DNA of 64,000 nucleotides. Source: Holosporales bacterium (GTDB lineage: Bacteria; Pseudomonadota; Alphaproteobacteria; RUG11792). Positions 36,125 through 45,777 of this stretch are shown one piece after another. Position numbers and translations under genes: made by a program. Numbering within the stretch: the stretch's first letter is position 1; the number at the start of each line of letters is the position of its first letter. The stretch is taken from NCBI GenBank assembly GCA_031289695.1, contig JAITPA010000025.1, forward strand, positions 62,001 through 126,000, written 5' to 3'. The notes below the pieces were generated by a model. That model saw only the letters and a program-made list of their open reading frames with translations, did not search any database and had not been told where the DNA came from.

Positions 36125-37858
36125 GTGTTTCAATCAATTCGAGAGTGTGTATTAGGAACGCTAAAACAGTACTCTGTTGATATTAGAACTGACTTGATAA
36201 CAGTCGAACCACCGAAGGATCAGTCTTTTGGGGATATCTATACCAATGCAGCAATGCTTTTCGCTAAGAAAGCTGGGGTTTCGCCTAGAGAGTTGGCTGA
36301 AGCTATCTGCAAGAATTTGCTAGAATGTCAGTTTGTAAGTGATGCTGTGATTGCCGGGCCAGGGTTTATAAACATTAGACTTCGCGATTCTGCATGGCAA
36401 AATGTAGTCAATAACGTGCTAATGAAAAAAGAGAAATATAGTGATGCGGATATTGGCGCAGGTGCGTTGATGAATGTCGAATTTGTTTCTGCAAATCCAA
36501 CTGGGCCCCTTCACACTGGGCATGCTAGAAATGCTGTTTTCGGAAGCGTTGTGGCCAATCTTTTCGAGAAGATCGGTTATAAGGTGGCTAGGGAATTCTA
36601 CGTAAACGACCAAGGGAATCAAATCAAGGCACTTGCAAGATCTGTTTATCTTAGATACCAAGAGCTCCTCGGTAGAAAAATACAGGATGATGCTTTTGGA
36701 GCAGATATGTATTGTGGAGGGTACGTAAAAGACATAGCTCAAAAATTGATTGATGCGTACGAGGCAGAGTTGCTGGATAAAGATGAGTCAGAATGGATGG
36801 ATTTACTTCGGAAATTTTCAATAGATCAAATGCTCGATAACATCAAGGATGACCTTGAAAGTATCGGCATTTCAATGGAACAATACACATCTGAGGAAGC
36901 GCTATGCAAAAAGAAGCTAGTTGATGAGGCACTTGATATTCTGATTAGGCATGGAGATATCTATGAAGGAGTTCTTCCAAGGCCAAAAGGAATAGGAGAT
37001 GATGATGAATGGGAAGAACGACCGCAAACTCTATTCAGAGCAACAAAGTATGGTGACGATGTTGACAGAGCTATTAAAAAATCAGACGGAACCTGGACGT
37101 ACTTTGCTGGGGATTTAGCCTATCATCTCGATAAAATTCGCAGGGGGTACAGCAGAATGGTTGCCGTCCTTGGAGCAGATCACAATGGATATCTGAAGCG
37201 ATTGAAAGCTGCTGTAAGAGCGTTGAGTAACGATAGTGCCGATATAGAAATCAGATTGTATCAGCTCGTGAATTTTTTAGAAAATAGCATTCCGATAAAA
37301 ATGTCGAAACGCTCAGGGAACTTCATAACCCTAAAAGATGTTGTTGAGAGGGTTGGGAAGGATGTTACGAGGTATATGATGATATCGCGTCATCATGATG
37401 TTATGATCGATTTCGATTTTGCTAAGGCGATAGCGCATTCGATGGATAATCCGCTTTTTTATATACAATATGCGTATGCAAGAATTTGTTCCGTTTTTAA
37501 ACATTATGAATCAATTTTTGGAGAAATAAATAACCAAGCTTTAATTGATTGTGATAAATCTTGCCTTTTTGATGTAGCTGAAATATCATTAATGAAAGCG
37601 TTGGCGTTTTGGCCGGAGCAAGTTAAAACTACGGCTATTGCGATAGAACCTCATCGGATTCCAAACTATTTGCAAAACATAGCTTATCTGTTCCATGCGT
37701 TGTGGAATAAGGGTAAGGCGAATACTGTCTTGAGGTTCATAGACAAGGATGATAAAAACTGTACTATTTCGAAATTGTCTCTTCTTCAGGCAACTAGATT
37801 TGTCATAGAAGATGGATTAAAAATTATGGGAATAGTTCCAATGTCTGAGATGATATAA
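36125..37858 (+). CDS. argS: Arginyl-tRNA synthetase
   Basis: 577 residues, full length. It charges tRNA-Arg. Class I motifs: the HIGH-like NPTGPLHTGHARNAVFG and the KMSK-like IKMSKRSGNFIT (most ArgS proteins lack an intact KMSK, so this is slightly unusual). N-terminal Add-1 domain FQSIRECVLGTLKQYSVD and C-terminal DALR anticodon domain (HYESI onward to MSEMI) are present. The start is GTG at 36125 with AAGGA upstream. The SPOR-domain gene follows with no gap, the classic alphaproteobacterial argS-SPOR arrangement. Confidence 0.96.
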   Translation: MFQSIRECVLGTLKQYSVDIRTDLITVEPPKDQSFGDIYTNAAMLFAKKAGVSPRELAEAICKNLLECQFVSDAVIAGPGFINIRLRDSAWQNVVNNVLMKKEKYSDADIGAGALMNVEFVSANPTGPLHTGHARNAVFGSVVANLFEKIGYKVAREFYVNDQGNQIKALARSVYLRYQELLGRKIQDDAFGADMYCGGYVKDIAQKLIDAYEAELLDKDESEWMDLLRKFSIDQMLDNIKDDLESIGISMEQYTSEEALCKKKLVDEALDILIRHGDIYEGVLPRPKGIGDDDEWEERPQTLFRATKYGDDVDRAIKKSDGTWTYFAGDLAYHLDKIRRGYSRMVAVLGADHNGYLKRLKAAVRALSNDSADIEIRLYQLVNFLENSIPIKMSKRSGNFITLKDVVERVGKDVTRYMMISRHHDVMIDFDFAKAIAHSMDNPLFYIQYAYARICSVFKHYESIFGEINNQALIDCDKSCLFDVAEISLMKALAFWPEQVKTTAIAIEPHRIPNYLQNIAYLFHALWNKGKANTVLRFIDKDDKNCTISKLSLLQATRFVIEDGLKIMGIVPMSEMI

Positions 37859-38821
37859 ATGCAGGAGGAAAGAGTGATAAATAATTTTAAAAAGAGGCCG
37901 TCTGGTGGCAGCAAACAAAGGTATTTAAGATACGATGACGTTTTCATGTCAGGAGGCAAAAGAAACAATCAATACAATGTTACTGATGATAGATACAACT
38001 CTCAGCAAGAGGATACATTCATGAACGAAGAAGAGGATGATCAATACCAGGAGTATTTTTCACCTAAAAACAACATAATTGATGACAAGATGATTAGATA
38101 CCAAAAGAGGAAGTTGCCTCCCCTTCAAAGGTATGCCCCAAATCAGCATGAGGATGTATATACTGGGTTTAACAGAACGTATTGGGATGAGGAATGCTAC
38201 GGCGATCGTCGCAAGCGAAATACATCTGCGTTATTGAGTAATCTGTGGCAAAAATTTATAATAACATTTGCTTCGATATTATCTTTGGTTTGTCTATCTT
38301 GGATTGTGTACAACTGGACGAGTGATCGAAGTTCTAATCACGCAGATGGAGAGACGGTAGTAATAGGGCCGACTCAGTCCTCTTTTAAGGTTTTGCCTGA
38401 AAATCCGGGTGGTATCGAAATTGAGCATAAAGATAAAATGGTCTATAACAAAATTGATGGTGAAGTTCCGGATCTATCTCAGGAAGAAAAACTCCTTCCT
38501 CCTCAGGATGAGCCATATCAGTTACCTTCAGGAAAACGAGGAACAGATGTTGAGGAATATTCGATCTTGGAAGATAAAATCTACTACATAAAAGTGTCTG
38601 CTGGCAAAGACAGACTGGTTCTTCAAAATGAGGTAAACTTGATTAAAAAAAAATTTGAAGCTGTTTTAACTGACAAGACTTGCGCGGTTAAGAAGGTCAG
38701 TAATACCAGCGGAGAGCAGAAGTACGCCATCTTAATAGGACCGTACCAGTCACAAGAATCAGCCGCTGAGATAGCGAGGAATATTGGCGACCAGAGCTAT
38801 ATCATCTCTGTTAGAGAATAG
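37859..38821 (+). CDS. SPOR-domain inner-membrane protein (septal peptidoglycan binding)
   Basis: 320 residues. A long, charged, tyrosine- and asparagine-rich cytoplasmic part (1-125), one membrane helix (about 128-150, FIITFASILSLVCLSWIVY), a periplasmic linker, and a C-terminal SPOR domain (about 245-320, YYIKVSAGKDRL, then YAILIGPYQSQESAAEIAR). SPOR domains bind denuded glycan at division sites, so it probably acts at the septum. It starts directly at the argS stop, and ddl follows two bases after its end. Confidence 0.85.
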   Translation: MQEERVINNFKKRPSGGSKQRYLRYDDVFMSGGKRNNQYNVTDDRYNSQQEDTFMNEEEDDQYQEYFSPKNNIIDDKMIRYQKRKLPPLQRYAPNQHEDVYTGFNRTYWDEECYGDRRKRNTSALLSNLWQKFIITFASILSLVCLSWIVYNWTSDRSSNHADGETVVIGPTQSSFKVLPENPGGIEIEHKDKMVYNKIDGEVPDLSQEEKLLPPQDEPYQLPSGKRGTDVEEYSILEDKIYYIKVSAGKDRLVLQNEVNLIKKKFEAVLTDKTCAVKKVSNTSGEQKYAILIGPYQSQESAAEIARNIGDQSYIISVRE

Positions 38822-38823
38822 CC

Positions 38824-39723
38824 ATGAAGATAGCTGTCTTACTTGGAGGATGGTCACCAGAGAGGGAGGTTTCGCTGGATTCTGGTAGGTGTGTTGCAGA
38901 TGGACTACGACAACTTGGTCACGAAGTCTTCGAGATAGATGTGAAGAAAGATTTGAGAAGTTTGACTGATGATCTCTATGGATGTTCCCCAGATGTGATA
39001 TTCAATGTTCTTCACGGAATTGGTGGAGAAGATGGTGTCATCCAGGGAGTTCTCGAGTTGTTTGGTGTTCCGTATAGTAGCAGTGGCGTCCTTGGATCAG
39101 CAATTGCCTTTGATAAGGCTATTTGTAAGGAGTTGGCAAAAGCCAAAGGTATTAAAGTTGCAGACGGATTTGAAATAACAAAGGAAGAGATTGCAAGTAT
39201 CGATATGGAATATCCGTTTGTTGTAAAACCTGCGAACAATGGATCAAGCATAGGTGTTTTTCTGATTTTCAATGACAGTGATTTTCATCGACTAAAAGAG
39301 ATCGAATGGAATTTTGGGGATAAAATTCTCGTGGAGAAATACATAGGAGGCAGAGAGTTCACAGTGATGGTATTAGATGGAAAGGCCGTCGGGATTGTGG
39401 AAATTACTTGCAAAAGGGAGTTTTATGATTATTCGAGTAAATATGAAATTGGAGGATCCACACATCTGTCTAATTTTGAGCTAGATGAATCTACGGTAAA
39501 TGAGATGTTTGACATGTCTGAGAAGGTGTTCAAGGCTTGCTGTTGCAGAGGAATTGCGAGGGCTGATTTTAGATACGATGGTGAAAAAGTTTATTTTTTA
39601 GAGCTTAACACTCAGCCTGGATTGACGACTCTATCTCTTGTTCCAGACATCGCTCGATTCAAGGGAACGTCATTTGAAGAATTGTTAGAAAAGGTGATCG
39701 AAGTCACAAGTGGATCTCGGTAG
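38824..39723 (+). CDS. ddl: D-alanine--D-alanine ligase
   Basis: 299 residues. It joins two D-alanines for the peptidoglycan precursor. ATP-grasp enzyme: AVLLGGWSPEREVSLDSG at the N terminus, VLHGIGGEDGVIQGVLEL, FDKAICKELA, PFVVKPANNGSSIGV, and C-terminal metal/ATP motifs ARADFRYDGEKVYFLELNTQPGL (both glutamate/asparagine ligands). The usual catalytic tyrosine loop is seen in YDYSSKYE-like residues (DYSSKYEIG). The last 20 bases overlap the convergent tsaE gene. Confidence 0.96.
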   Translation: MKIAVLLGGWSPEREVSLDSGRCVADGLRQLGHEVFEIDVKKDLRSLTDDLYGCSPDVIFNVLHGIGGEDGVIQGVLELFGVPYSSSGVLGSAIAFDKAICKELAKAKGIKVADGFEITKEEIASIDMEYPFVVKPANNGSSIGVFLIFNDSDFHRLKEIEWNFGDKILVEKYIGGREFTVMVLDGKAVGIVEITCKREFYDYSSKYEIGGSTHLSNFELDESTVNEMFDMSEKVFKACCCRGIARADFRYDGEKVYFLELNTQPGLTTLSLVPDIARFKGTSFEELLEKVIEVTSGSR

Positions 39724-40078
39724 ATTTCGGGATTTCTATATGATCTCTAAGTAACAACGGCCATTCAATAAGACAGATCGAGTCGCTCATGGCTTCGATA
39801 AGTCCAAGTTCGAAGAGCTCTTCTTTGTTTTTCAATCTATATAGATCAGCGTGCCAAATTGGGCCTTTTTTAGTTTCATAGATTTGTATTATGTTGAACG
39901 TTGGACTCGTGACTTTTTGAGTCTTGTCAATTAGCAATGGGCCTATGAAAAGTTTTGCAAATGTTGTTTTTCCAGCTCCTAAATCTCCGGTTAGTAATAT
40001 AGAAAACGGAGCTTCAGTTTTATCTGCTAAGCCTTCAGCCAATTTTTTGAGTTCCTCGGTTGTGTATTTAAAATTCAT
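39704..40078 (-). CDS. tsaE: tRNA t6A biosynthesis ATPase TsaE
   Basis: 124 residues. It works with TsaB and TsaD to make the t6A37 modification of ANN-decoding tRNAs. P-loop LTGDLGAGKTTFAK, TSPTFNIIQIY and the WHADLYRL motif identify it. The ATG at 40078 overlaps the cdsA stop in a TGATG arrangement, so translation is coupled. A GTG three bases earlier is also possible. The product is the substrate of MtaB (17876), which adds the methylthio group to t6A. Its C terminus is trimmed compared with some homologues. Confidence 0.93.
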   Translation of the reverse strand: MNFKYTTEELKKLAEGLADKTEAPFSILLTGDLGAGKTTFAKLFIGPLLIDKTQKVTSPTFNIIQIYETKKGPIWHADLYRLKNKEELFELGLIEAMSDSICLIEWPLLLRDHIEIPKSTEIHL

Positions 40079-40719
40079 CACAAAAACAAAATTTTGAAAA
40101 TCATGAATACGTACGTAGCGAGCAAAAAACTATCTAATCTATCTAAAATACCTCCGTGGCCTGGTATCAGATTTCCAGAATCTTTGACTGTCAAAATTCT
40201 TTTTACTTTTGATTCAATGAGGTCTCCTAATATTGAAGCCACAATCAGTGGGATTGAGAAAATAATCAATTGTTTGTCGCTTGGAAAAAATGTTATGAGA
40301 AATACATACGAGGCGGCGAATGAAAAGATCGAACCAACTACAACTCCAGACCATGTCTTCTTTGGACTAATCTTGGGAGTCAATTTTGGTCCACCAAGTA
40401 ATTTGCCTCCAAAATACGCAAATACATCACAACTCCAAACAATCGTGAAAATCCAGAGGATGTCTCGTTGTAGCACGTTGGAGTATCTTGATTCATAAAT
40501 CCAAAAAAGCATTGGGACAACGATGTAGCAACTACCTCCTAAAAACATTTTTGCATTTTTGTTGTGGCTATTGTTCATTACAACCCACTCCCACAACATC
40601 ATTGCTGTGCAAACCGATATGAAAATCTGAAAGAGCCAATGTCCTTCCAGGATCGATAGTACCACAACAGCTCCAAGAATGATGGCACTCACTGTTCTTT
40701 TAAACAGCTCACTTACCAT
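40078..40719 (-). CDS. cdsA: Phosphatidate cytidylyltransferase CdsA
   Basis: 213 residues from the ATG at 40719. An inner-membrane enzyme that makes CDP-diacylglycerol from phosphatidic acid and CTP. It has about six membrane segments and the CTP/diacylglycerol signature VKRILTVKDSGNLIPGHGG then LDRLDS. It starts 11 bases inside the end of uppS, the usual uppS-cdsA coupling in Proteobacteria. A longer frame back to 40860 would run far into uppS and adds nonmembrane residues, so I rejected it. The homologues are commonly longer (about 270), with extra N-terminal helices. Confidence 0.93.
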   Translation of the reverse strand: MVSELFKRTVSAIILGAVVVLSILEGHWLFQIFISVCTAMMLWEWVVMNNSHNKNAKMFLGGSCYIVVPMLFWIYESRYSNVLQRDILWIFTIVWSCDVFAYFGGKLLGGPKLTPKISPKKTWSGVVVGSIFSFAASYVFLITFFPSDKQLIIFSIPLIVASILGDLIESKVKRILTVKDSGNLIPGHGGILDRLDSFLLATYVFMIFKILFL

Positions 40720-41389
40720 ATGTTCTTTTTCGCCTTCTAAGCTCATCGATAGCCTTTTGAAACTCCACTTTACTAAAATCCGGCCATAGGAGACTTGAAA
40801 AATAAAACTCGCTATATGAAGCTTGCCAGAGTAGAAAATTACTAAGCCTCTGCTTCCCACTTGTTCTTACTATAAGCTCAGGGTCAGGGACGAACGCTGT
40901 ATCAAGATTATTAGACAAATTCTCCTCGGTAAATTCAATTCTTTTTTCGACCATCTTTTTGGCAGCTCTGATGATCTCATCGCGGCCTCCATAACTTATC
41001 CCCAACTGGATAATTATTCTATCGTTATTTTTTGTTCTGTTTTCAAAGTCACTGATGATTTCTCGAAGTTCTGAATTTAATTTCGTTCTGTTTCCTATGA
41101 CTTTAAGTTTTGCTCCGGCTTCTATGATTTTTGCAATAGATTCATCTGTCTTCAAAAATCTCGTAGAGAGGCTCATAAAATCGGAAACCCATTTTTCTGA
41201 TCTCCTCCAGTTTTCTGATGAAAACACATAAAACGTCAGATATTCAATTCCAAAATCTATTGCATCAGAAACAACCTCGGAAACTTTCCTCATTCCAGCG
41301 AGGTATCCCTCCATCATCTGCCTGTTATTCGCAATGGCCCACGATGAGTTGCCATCCATTATGAACGCGACATGCCTAAGTTCGTTCAT
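40709..41389 (-). CDS. uppS: Undecaprenyl/isoprenyl diphosphate synthase, substituted active site
   Basis: 226 residues. Cis-prenyltransferase that elongates farnesyl diphosphate to the undecaprenyl carrier for cell-wall lipids. Kept: the catalytic aspartate and asparagine in HVAFIMDGN, FSSENWRR, the arginine block RTSGKQRLSNFLLWQ, and E in SYSEFYFSSLLWPDF. Changed: the usual DGNGRWA is DGNSSWA, and the RxxGHxxG segment is MMEGYLAG, so residues equivalent to E. coli G29, R30, R39 and H43 are lost, and RTGGE is RTSGK. It overlaps both neighbours. It is probably the cell's own cis-prenyltransferase, possibly altered in substrate. Confidence 0.9.
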   Translation of the reverse strand: MNELRHVAFIMDGNSSWAIANNRQMMEGYLAGMRKVSEVVSDAIDFGIEYLTFYVFSSENWRRSEKWVSDFMSLSTRFLKTDESIAKIIEAGAKLKVIGNRTKLNSELREIISDFENRTKNNDRIIIQLGISYGGRDEIIRAAKKMVEKRIEFTEENLSNNLDTAFVPDPELIVRTSGKQRLSNFLLWQASYSEFYFSSLLWPDFSKVEFQKAIDELRRRKRTYGK

Positions 41390-41963
41390 TTTTCATAACT
41401 CTAACGTATGATACTATCTTTTTTACTCCGCTCACACCTTTCAATTTTTCCAAAACAATTGCGAGTTCATCTTCGCTTCTTGCGAGACCTCTGACGTAGA
41501 CTACGCGATCGGATGTCTTTAATTTATAATTGATCGAGCGAACATTACTCGTGCAGAGCAACGTTGATTTACAAGACGTGGTTATAAGATTATCCTTCGT
41601 TACTTGTCCAATAGAAAGCGGAGAGCCGGCTCTTACGTTGTTATATACAACCCTGACTCCATCAACCATCCAAGTTTCTCTCTCTGCGACGCTAACCCAT
41701 TCTGGATTCGAAACTGCACCAGTTAAGAGGACACAATTTTCATCGCAGACAGCTGAGACTTCACTAAATAATTGCGGGCTTATTTTATAAAGTCTGTTTT
41801 TCACCGCGACATCTATTTTTGAATCATTAATACTATCACCGAACTTTTTATCTCTCGCCGCCGTATATCCACCGGCCGCCATGCCACCGATAATAACCGG
41901 AACACAGCCAGATAAAAAAATCACTGAACTAGCAACAATCAAACTCTTCAATTGAGAATGCAT
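41376..41963 (-). CDS. Two-BON-domain outer-membrane lipoprotein
   Basis: 195 residues from the ATG at 41963. A lipoprotein signal with a proper lipobox (VIFLSGC, cysteine at about residue 20) is followed by a GG-rich linker (VIIGGMAAGGYTAARD) and two BON domains, the first around VKNRLYKISPQLFSEVSAVC, the second near SINYKLKTSDRVVYVRG. The layout matches DolP/YraP, which preserves outer-membrane integrity. Its neighbour YraN and position agree with the gene order around yraP-type genes in Proteobacteria. It overlaps uppS by 14 bases. Confidence 0.88.
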   Translation of the reverse strand: MHSQLKSLIVASSVIFLSGCVPVIIGGMAAGGYTAARDKKFGDSINDSKIDVAVKNRLYKISPQLFSEVSAVCDENCVLLTGAVSNPEWVSVAERETWMVDGVRVVYNNVRAGSPLSIGQVTKDNLITTSCKSTLLCTSNVRSINYKLKTSDRVVYVRGLARSEDELAIVLEKLKGVSGVKKIVSYVRVMKNERT

Positions 41964-42360
41964 TTTCAATATGCTCTAATCTTCCAACAGAATCAAAACA
42001 TACCACATCTGCTCTATAATTTTCAAATAATTCGTCTCTATCAGAAACAATACACATCAGGGCATTTGATATTCTTCGTTTTTGTCTTTTTGAGATACAC
42101 CCTCTGGCACAATCAATAGAGCTTCTCTGCTTCACTTCAATGGCAACGAGAAAATCTTCCTTTTTCGCAAGGATATCTATCTCGCCATATTCGGTTTTTA
42201 CCCTTCTTCCAAGAATTTCATATCCCTCGTCTTTAAGCACCTTAACTGCATCAGATTCAGCTGATATTCCTTTCTCATACGTCTTTAACGACCAATTCTC
42301 ACTTTTTAAAAACGGAATCGAATTATCTCGAACTTGTTCCTGATTTAACACTGCATACAT
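41929..42360 (-). CDS. YraN-family (UPF0102) nuclease-like protein
   Basis: 143 residues. It resembles Holliday-junction resolvase/endonuclease folds: E-AESDAVKVLKDEGYEILGRR, then TEYGEIDILAKKEDFLVAIEVKQR with the D-E-K pattern of the PD-(D/E)XK superfamily. The biochemical role of the family is uncertain. The ATG at 42360 has a strong GGAGGTGAT upstream. It overlaps the BON lipoprotein gene by 35 bases and follows mutS by 32 bases, a spacing that suggests it is also in the same minus-strand run. Confidence 0.9.
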   Translation of the reverse strand: MYAVLNQEQVRDNSIPFLKSENWSLKTYEKGISAESDAVKVLKDEGYEILGRRVKTEYGEIDILAKKEDFLVAIEVKQRSSIDCARGCISKRQKRRISNALMCIVSDRDELFENYRADVVCFDSVGRLEHIENAFSIEEFDCC

Positions 42361-42392
42361 TCAATCACCTCCATATACTTAACTATACCACA

Positions 42393-44810
42393 CTATGATA
42401 CATTTTTCAACACTTCAATAGCCCTATCTAGCACGGCCCTTGGAAATCCAGCAAGTGCAGCAACATTTAGCCCATATGATTTATCAGCAAAGCCTTCAGA
42501 AATTTTGTGAAGAAAAACTATGTTGTTTTGCCACTCTTCTACTTTTACTGTAAGAAATTGAATATTGTCAACTGTTTCCTTAAGTCTCACCAGTTCATGG
42601 TAGTGTGTTGCAAATATAGTTCTAGCTTTAATCTTGTTGGCTATTTCTTCGATTACTGCCCAAGCTATGGCGAGACCATCGTAGGTCGATGTGCCTCTTC
42701 CTATCTCATCCAATATGATGAATGACTTATCCGTCGCCTGTTGAAGAATTGTCGCAGTTTCCACCATTTCAACCATGAACGTTGATCTTCCAGAAGCTAT
42801 ATCATCTGAAGCACCAACTCTGCTAAAGATTCTATCAACAAGTCCGATGATAGCTTTCTCGGCAGGGACAAAAGAACCAATTTGAGCCATTACAATGATG
42901 ATAGCATTTTGTCTCAGAAATGTGCTTTTTCCGCCCATATTTGGCCCAGTCAATAATGCCACGACGGAGTCATTTTCCATCTTGCAATCATTTACAACGA
43001 ACGTCGCTCCATTCATCTTTAAGCTATTTTCAACGACAGGATGTCTTCCATTTTTGATGTTGAGAATTTTCTCAGAAGTCATTTCAGGCCTTATGTAATC
43101 ATTATCGATTGCCAATTGCGCAAAGGAAGAAGTTACATCGAGGAATGATATGTTGTCAGATATGGTTCTTATATCGTCTTTTTCATTTGTAATCATCGAG
43201 ACCAATTCGTCGAAGATAACCAATTCTCTGCGTTTGATGTTTGATTCTGCGGAATATATGTTATTTGCCGTTTCTGTGAGTTCTTCTGAAGAATACCTGA
43301 TAGCCGATGCGAGAGATTGCCTGTGCACAAATTTATATGGAATCTTCGGTGCAAAATTTGGAGAGATCTCTACAAAATATCCTATTACCGAATTATTTTT
43401 TACTTTGAGCGTTGGGATCCCAGTTTCCGTGATGTATTTCTTCTGAAGGCTTTTTATAATGCTATCACCATTTTCCAGGACATCCAGATACTTATCGAGT
43501 TCACTGTCATACCCCTTCTTGATGAACCCACCATCTCGCGAGAAGTTAGGAAGCTCATCGCAAAGTGCAGAATCCAGAGTTTGAACAAGCTCCTTAGCAT
43601 TATCGAAAAACAAATTGATAGATCTCAATTGTGAAAAGTTCGCTATAAATTCTCCAAGCTTATTTGCTTTCAACAATGCAGAAGATACACATCTCAGATC
43701 TCTAGGTCCAGCCTTTCCCATCAATATTCTCGAAAGAGATCTTTCGATATCCGGAAAGTCCAATAGTGTGCTTCTGATGCTTTTTAGGACATCCTTTGAA
43801 TTAACGAAGAAGTCCACATAATCTAGTCTCTGATTGATTTTACAAAGATTATTAAGTGGCTCCATTAACCACCTTGACAACATTCTAGCTCCCTGTGATG
43901 TGAGCGTTTTATCGATATTGCTAAGCAGCGATCCTTTCTTCTCTCCATTTTGAGTTTGTGTTAATTCTAAGCTCTTTCTCGTGAAATTATCGAGGTACAT
44001 GTGATCTAAATGATTTATGAGCTTCGGGAAGGATAGGCTAACTTTGTTTGATTTATAAGCATCAAAAACGTATTCAACAACTTCTGATGCCGCATTTATG
44101 AGATTTCTAGAAAGGTTCCCGAAAGCATCTATAAACTTAATTCCGAAGAACTTAGCTAGTCTATCGGCCGCTGAGTTCTTCATGAATTTCGAGCTTGGAA
44201 GAGCTCTCACGATGGATTTGTATTTGCTCAAATTATCAAGGATATATCTTTTAGATAGAAGACTATCGGGACATACTATTTCACTCGGAGATATTTTTGT
44301 AAGAACTGACTGTAGTTCATTGGCACATATCTCCTCCAACAAAAACCTTCCCGTCGAAATATCTGCATATGCTACTCCTAATTTTTCGCCGGAGCCTGTT
44401 CCACCAGAAATCGCCAGGAGAAAATTATTGCTTTTTTCTCCGAGCATCGCTTGTTCTATCAGGGTCCCTGGAGTTACAATCCTAATCACTTTCCTCTCTA
44501 CAGTTGCCCTATGTCCCCTAAGTCTTTTGGCTTCTTCAGGGGTTTCTTGTTGTTCACAAATAGCAACTCTATGACCATTTTTAACAAGCTTCGTGATATA
44601 CATTTCAGAAGCATGCCACGGAATTCCGCACATTGGAGCATCTACTCTTTTCGTTAAAACAAGACCAAGTTCTTTCGAAGCAACTAAAGCATCTTCGTAA
44701 AACAACTCATAGAAATCCCCAAGTCTATAGAAAAGCAAAGAATCAGCATACTGCTCTTTCGTGGCATTATACTGTTGCATCATCGGAGTTATATTTTTAT
44801 TGTTGTCCAT
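42393..44810 (-). CDS. mutS: DNA mismatch repair protein MutS
   Basis: 805 residues from the ATG at 44810. It recognises base mismatches. N-terminal mismatch-binding domain with the phenylalanine of [10 protein letters not shown] (F-x-E), a connector, clamp and ATPase: Walker [15 protein letters not shown], Walker B region [16 protein letters not shown], and ATHYHEL. A TTG at 44828 would be needed for a longer version and lies in ispH; the chosen start overlaps ispH by 14 bases. There is no mutL in the window. Confidence 0.96.
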   Translation of the reverse strand: MDNNKNITPMMQQYNATKEQYADSLLFYRLGDFYELFYEDALVASKELGLVLTKRVDAPMCGIPWHASEMYITKLVKNGHRVAICEQQETPEEAKRLRGHRATVERKVIRIVTPGTLIEQAMLGEKSNNFLLAISGGTGSGEKLGVAYADISTGRFLLEEICANELQSVLTKISPSEIVCPDSLLSKRYILDNLSKYKSIVRALPSSKFMKNSAADRLAKFFGIKFIDAFGNLSRNLINAASEVVEYVFDAYKSNKVSLSFPKLINHLDHMYLDNFTRKSLELTQTQNGEKKGSLLSNIDKTLTSQGARMLSRWLMEPLNNLCKINQRLDYVDFFVNSKDVLKSIRSTLLDFPDIERSLSRILMGKAGPRDLRCVSSALLKANKLGEFIANFSQLRSINLFFDNAKELVQTLDSALCDELPNFSRDGGFIKKGYDSELDKYLDVLENGDSIIKSLQKKYITETGIPTLKVKNNSVIGYFVEISPNFAPKIPYKFVHRQSLASAIRYSSEELTETANNIYSAESNIKRRELVIFDELVSMITNEKDDIRTISDNISFLDVTSSFAQLAIDNDYIRPEMTSEKILNIKNGRHPVVENSLKMNGATFVVNDCKMENDSVVALLTGPNMGGKSTFLRQNAIIIVMAQIGSFVPAEKAIIGLVDRIFSRVGASDDIASGRSTFMVEMVETATILQQATDKSFIILDEIGRGTSTYDGLAIAWAVIEEIANKIKARTIFATHYHELVRLKETVDNIQFLTVKVEEWQNNIVFLHKISEGFADKSYGLNVAALAGFPRAVLDRAIEVLKNVS

Positions 44811-45705
44811 TGTCGTTGGACATGTCAAAATCTTCTATTTCTACATCTGCCGTACTTTTCAAGTGGTTCACTAAGTCTTGCAATATAGCATCCGGAGTCG
44901 AAGCCGACGATGTTATTGCCATTGTGTCTACATCATTTAAAATGCCCATATTGAAATCGTTTTTTGAATCAATTAGAATAGCACTCGGAACCCCAGAAGA
45001 CAGAGCAACCTCTCGGAGCCTGGCGGCGTTTGATGAATGAGAAGAACCAACTACCACGATTAGATCGACAAATTTCGCGACCTTTCTAACGACGTCTTGT
45101 CGCTCTTTCGTGGCGTAACAAATATTATCATCAGCACTAGATCTTATGTGAGGCACCTTGGCTTTTAGGCTTCCGACAACTTCTTGAGCTTTAATGTAAT
45201 CAAGTGTAGTTTGAGTAAAGTATGTAACTTCTTCTTTTGAAAAATCTGGAAGTAGATCTATATCGGTAACATTTGAGACAACAAAAACTTCGGTGTTATT
45301 TGCATAGCCAATCAAGGCAACTATTTCAGCATGTGATCTATTGCCAATTATAACAATTTTTCTGCCGTGATCAGCTTCATTTCTGACTTCGTTCTGGATA
45401 GCTTTAACTATTGGACATGTACCATCTATTATGGTAAGTTCCTTTTTTTCAGTTTTTGCTATTGTCTGAGGAGACACCCCATGCGCAGAGAACATCACTG
45501 TCGCTCCATTTGGGATCTCATCGATTGATGTAACTTTCACAAATCCTCGGCTAACCATCTCGTTCATAAAAATTTTGTTATGAATGATATCCTCGGTTAT
45601 ATAGACATTCCCATACAACTTCAAAACTTGTTCCGCCATATTAACCGTTCTAGCCACGCCAGAACAAAAACCTCTAGGAGACAGGAGATAACACTTAGCA
45701 GGCAT
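44797..45705 (-). CDS. ispH: 4-hydroxy-3-methylbut-2-enyl diphosphate reductase IspH
   Basis: 302 residues. The last step of the MEP pathway, making IPP and DMAPP with a [4Fe-4S] cluster. The three cluster cysteines are in GFCSGV, DGTCPIV and DDNICYAT. The histidine of EDIIHNK and the GNRSHAEI segment (usually a GHxxHPE) are also visible. The protein supplies precursors for the UppS enzyme at 40709. The ATG at 45705 precedes dnaE by 72 bases. The C-terminal tail ([16 protein letters not shown]) runs into mutS. Confidence 0.96.
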   Translation of the reverse strand: MPAKCYLLSPRGFCSGVARTVNMAEQVLKLYGNVYITEDIIHNKIFMNEMVSRGFVKVTSIDEIPNGATVMFSAHGVSPQTIAKTEKKELTIIDGTCPIVKAIQNEVRNEADHGRKIVIIGNRSHAEIVALIGYANNTEVFVVSNVTDIDLLPDFSKEEVTYFTQTTLDYIKAQEVVGSLKAKVPHIRSSADDNICYATKERQDVVRKVAKFVDLIVVVGSSHSSNAARLREVALSSGVPSAILIDSKNDFNMGILNDVDTMAITSSASTPDAILQDLVNHLKSTADVEIEDFDMSNDNGQQ

Positions 45706-45777
45706 ATTGTCGCAATAATCATCTTAATACACATGAATGATACCGCGTATTTGATGCCATGGCAAGTTCGTCCAAAA

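Noticed and set aside
40720-40860. Long N-terminal extension of cdsA
   Set aside because: It lies inside uppS in another frame and lacks membrane character; the ATG at 40719 gives the normal protein.
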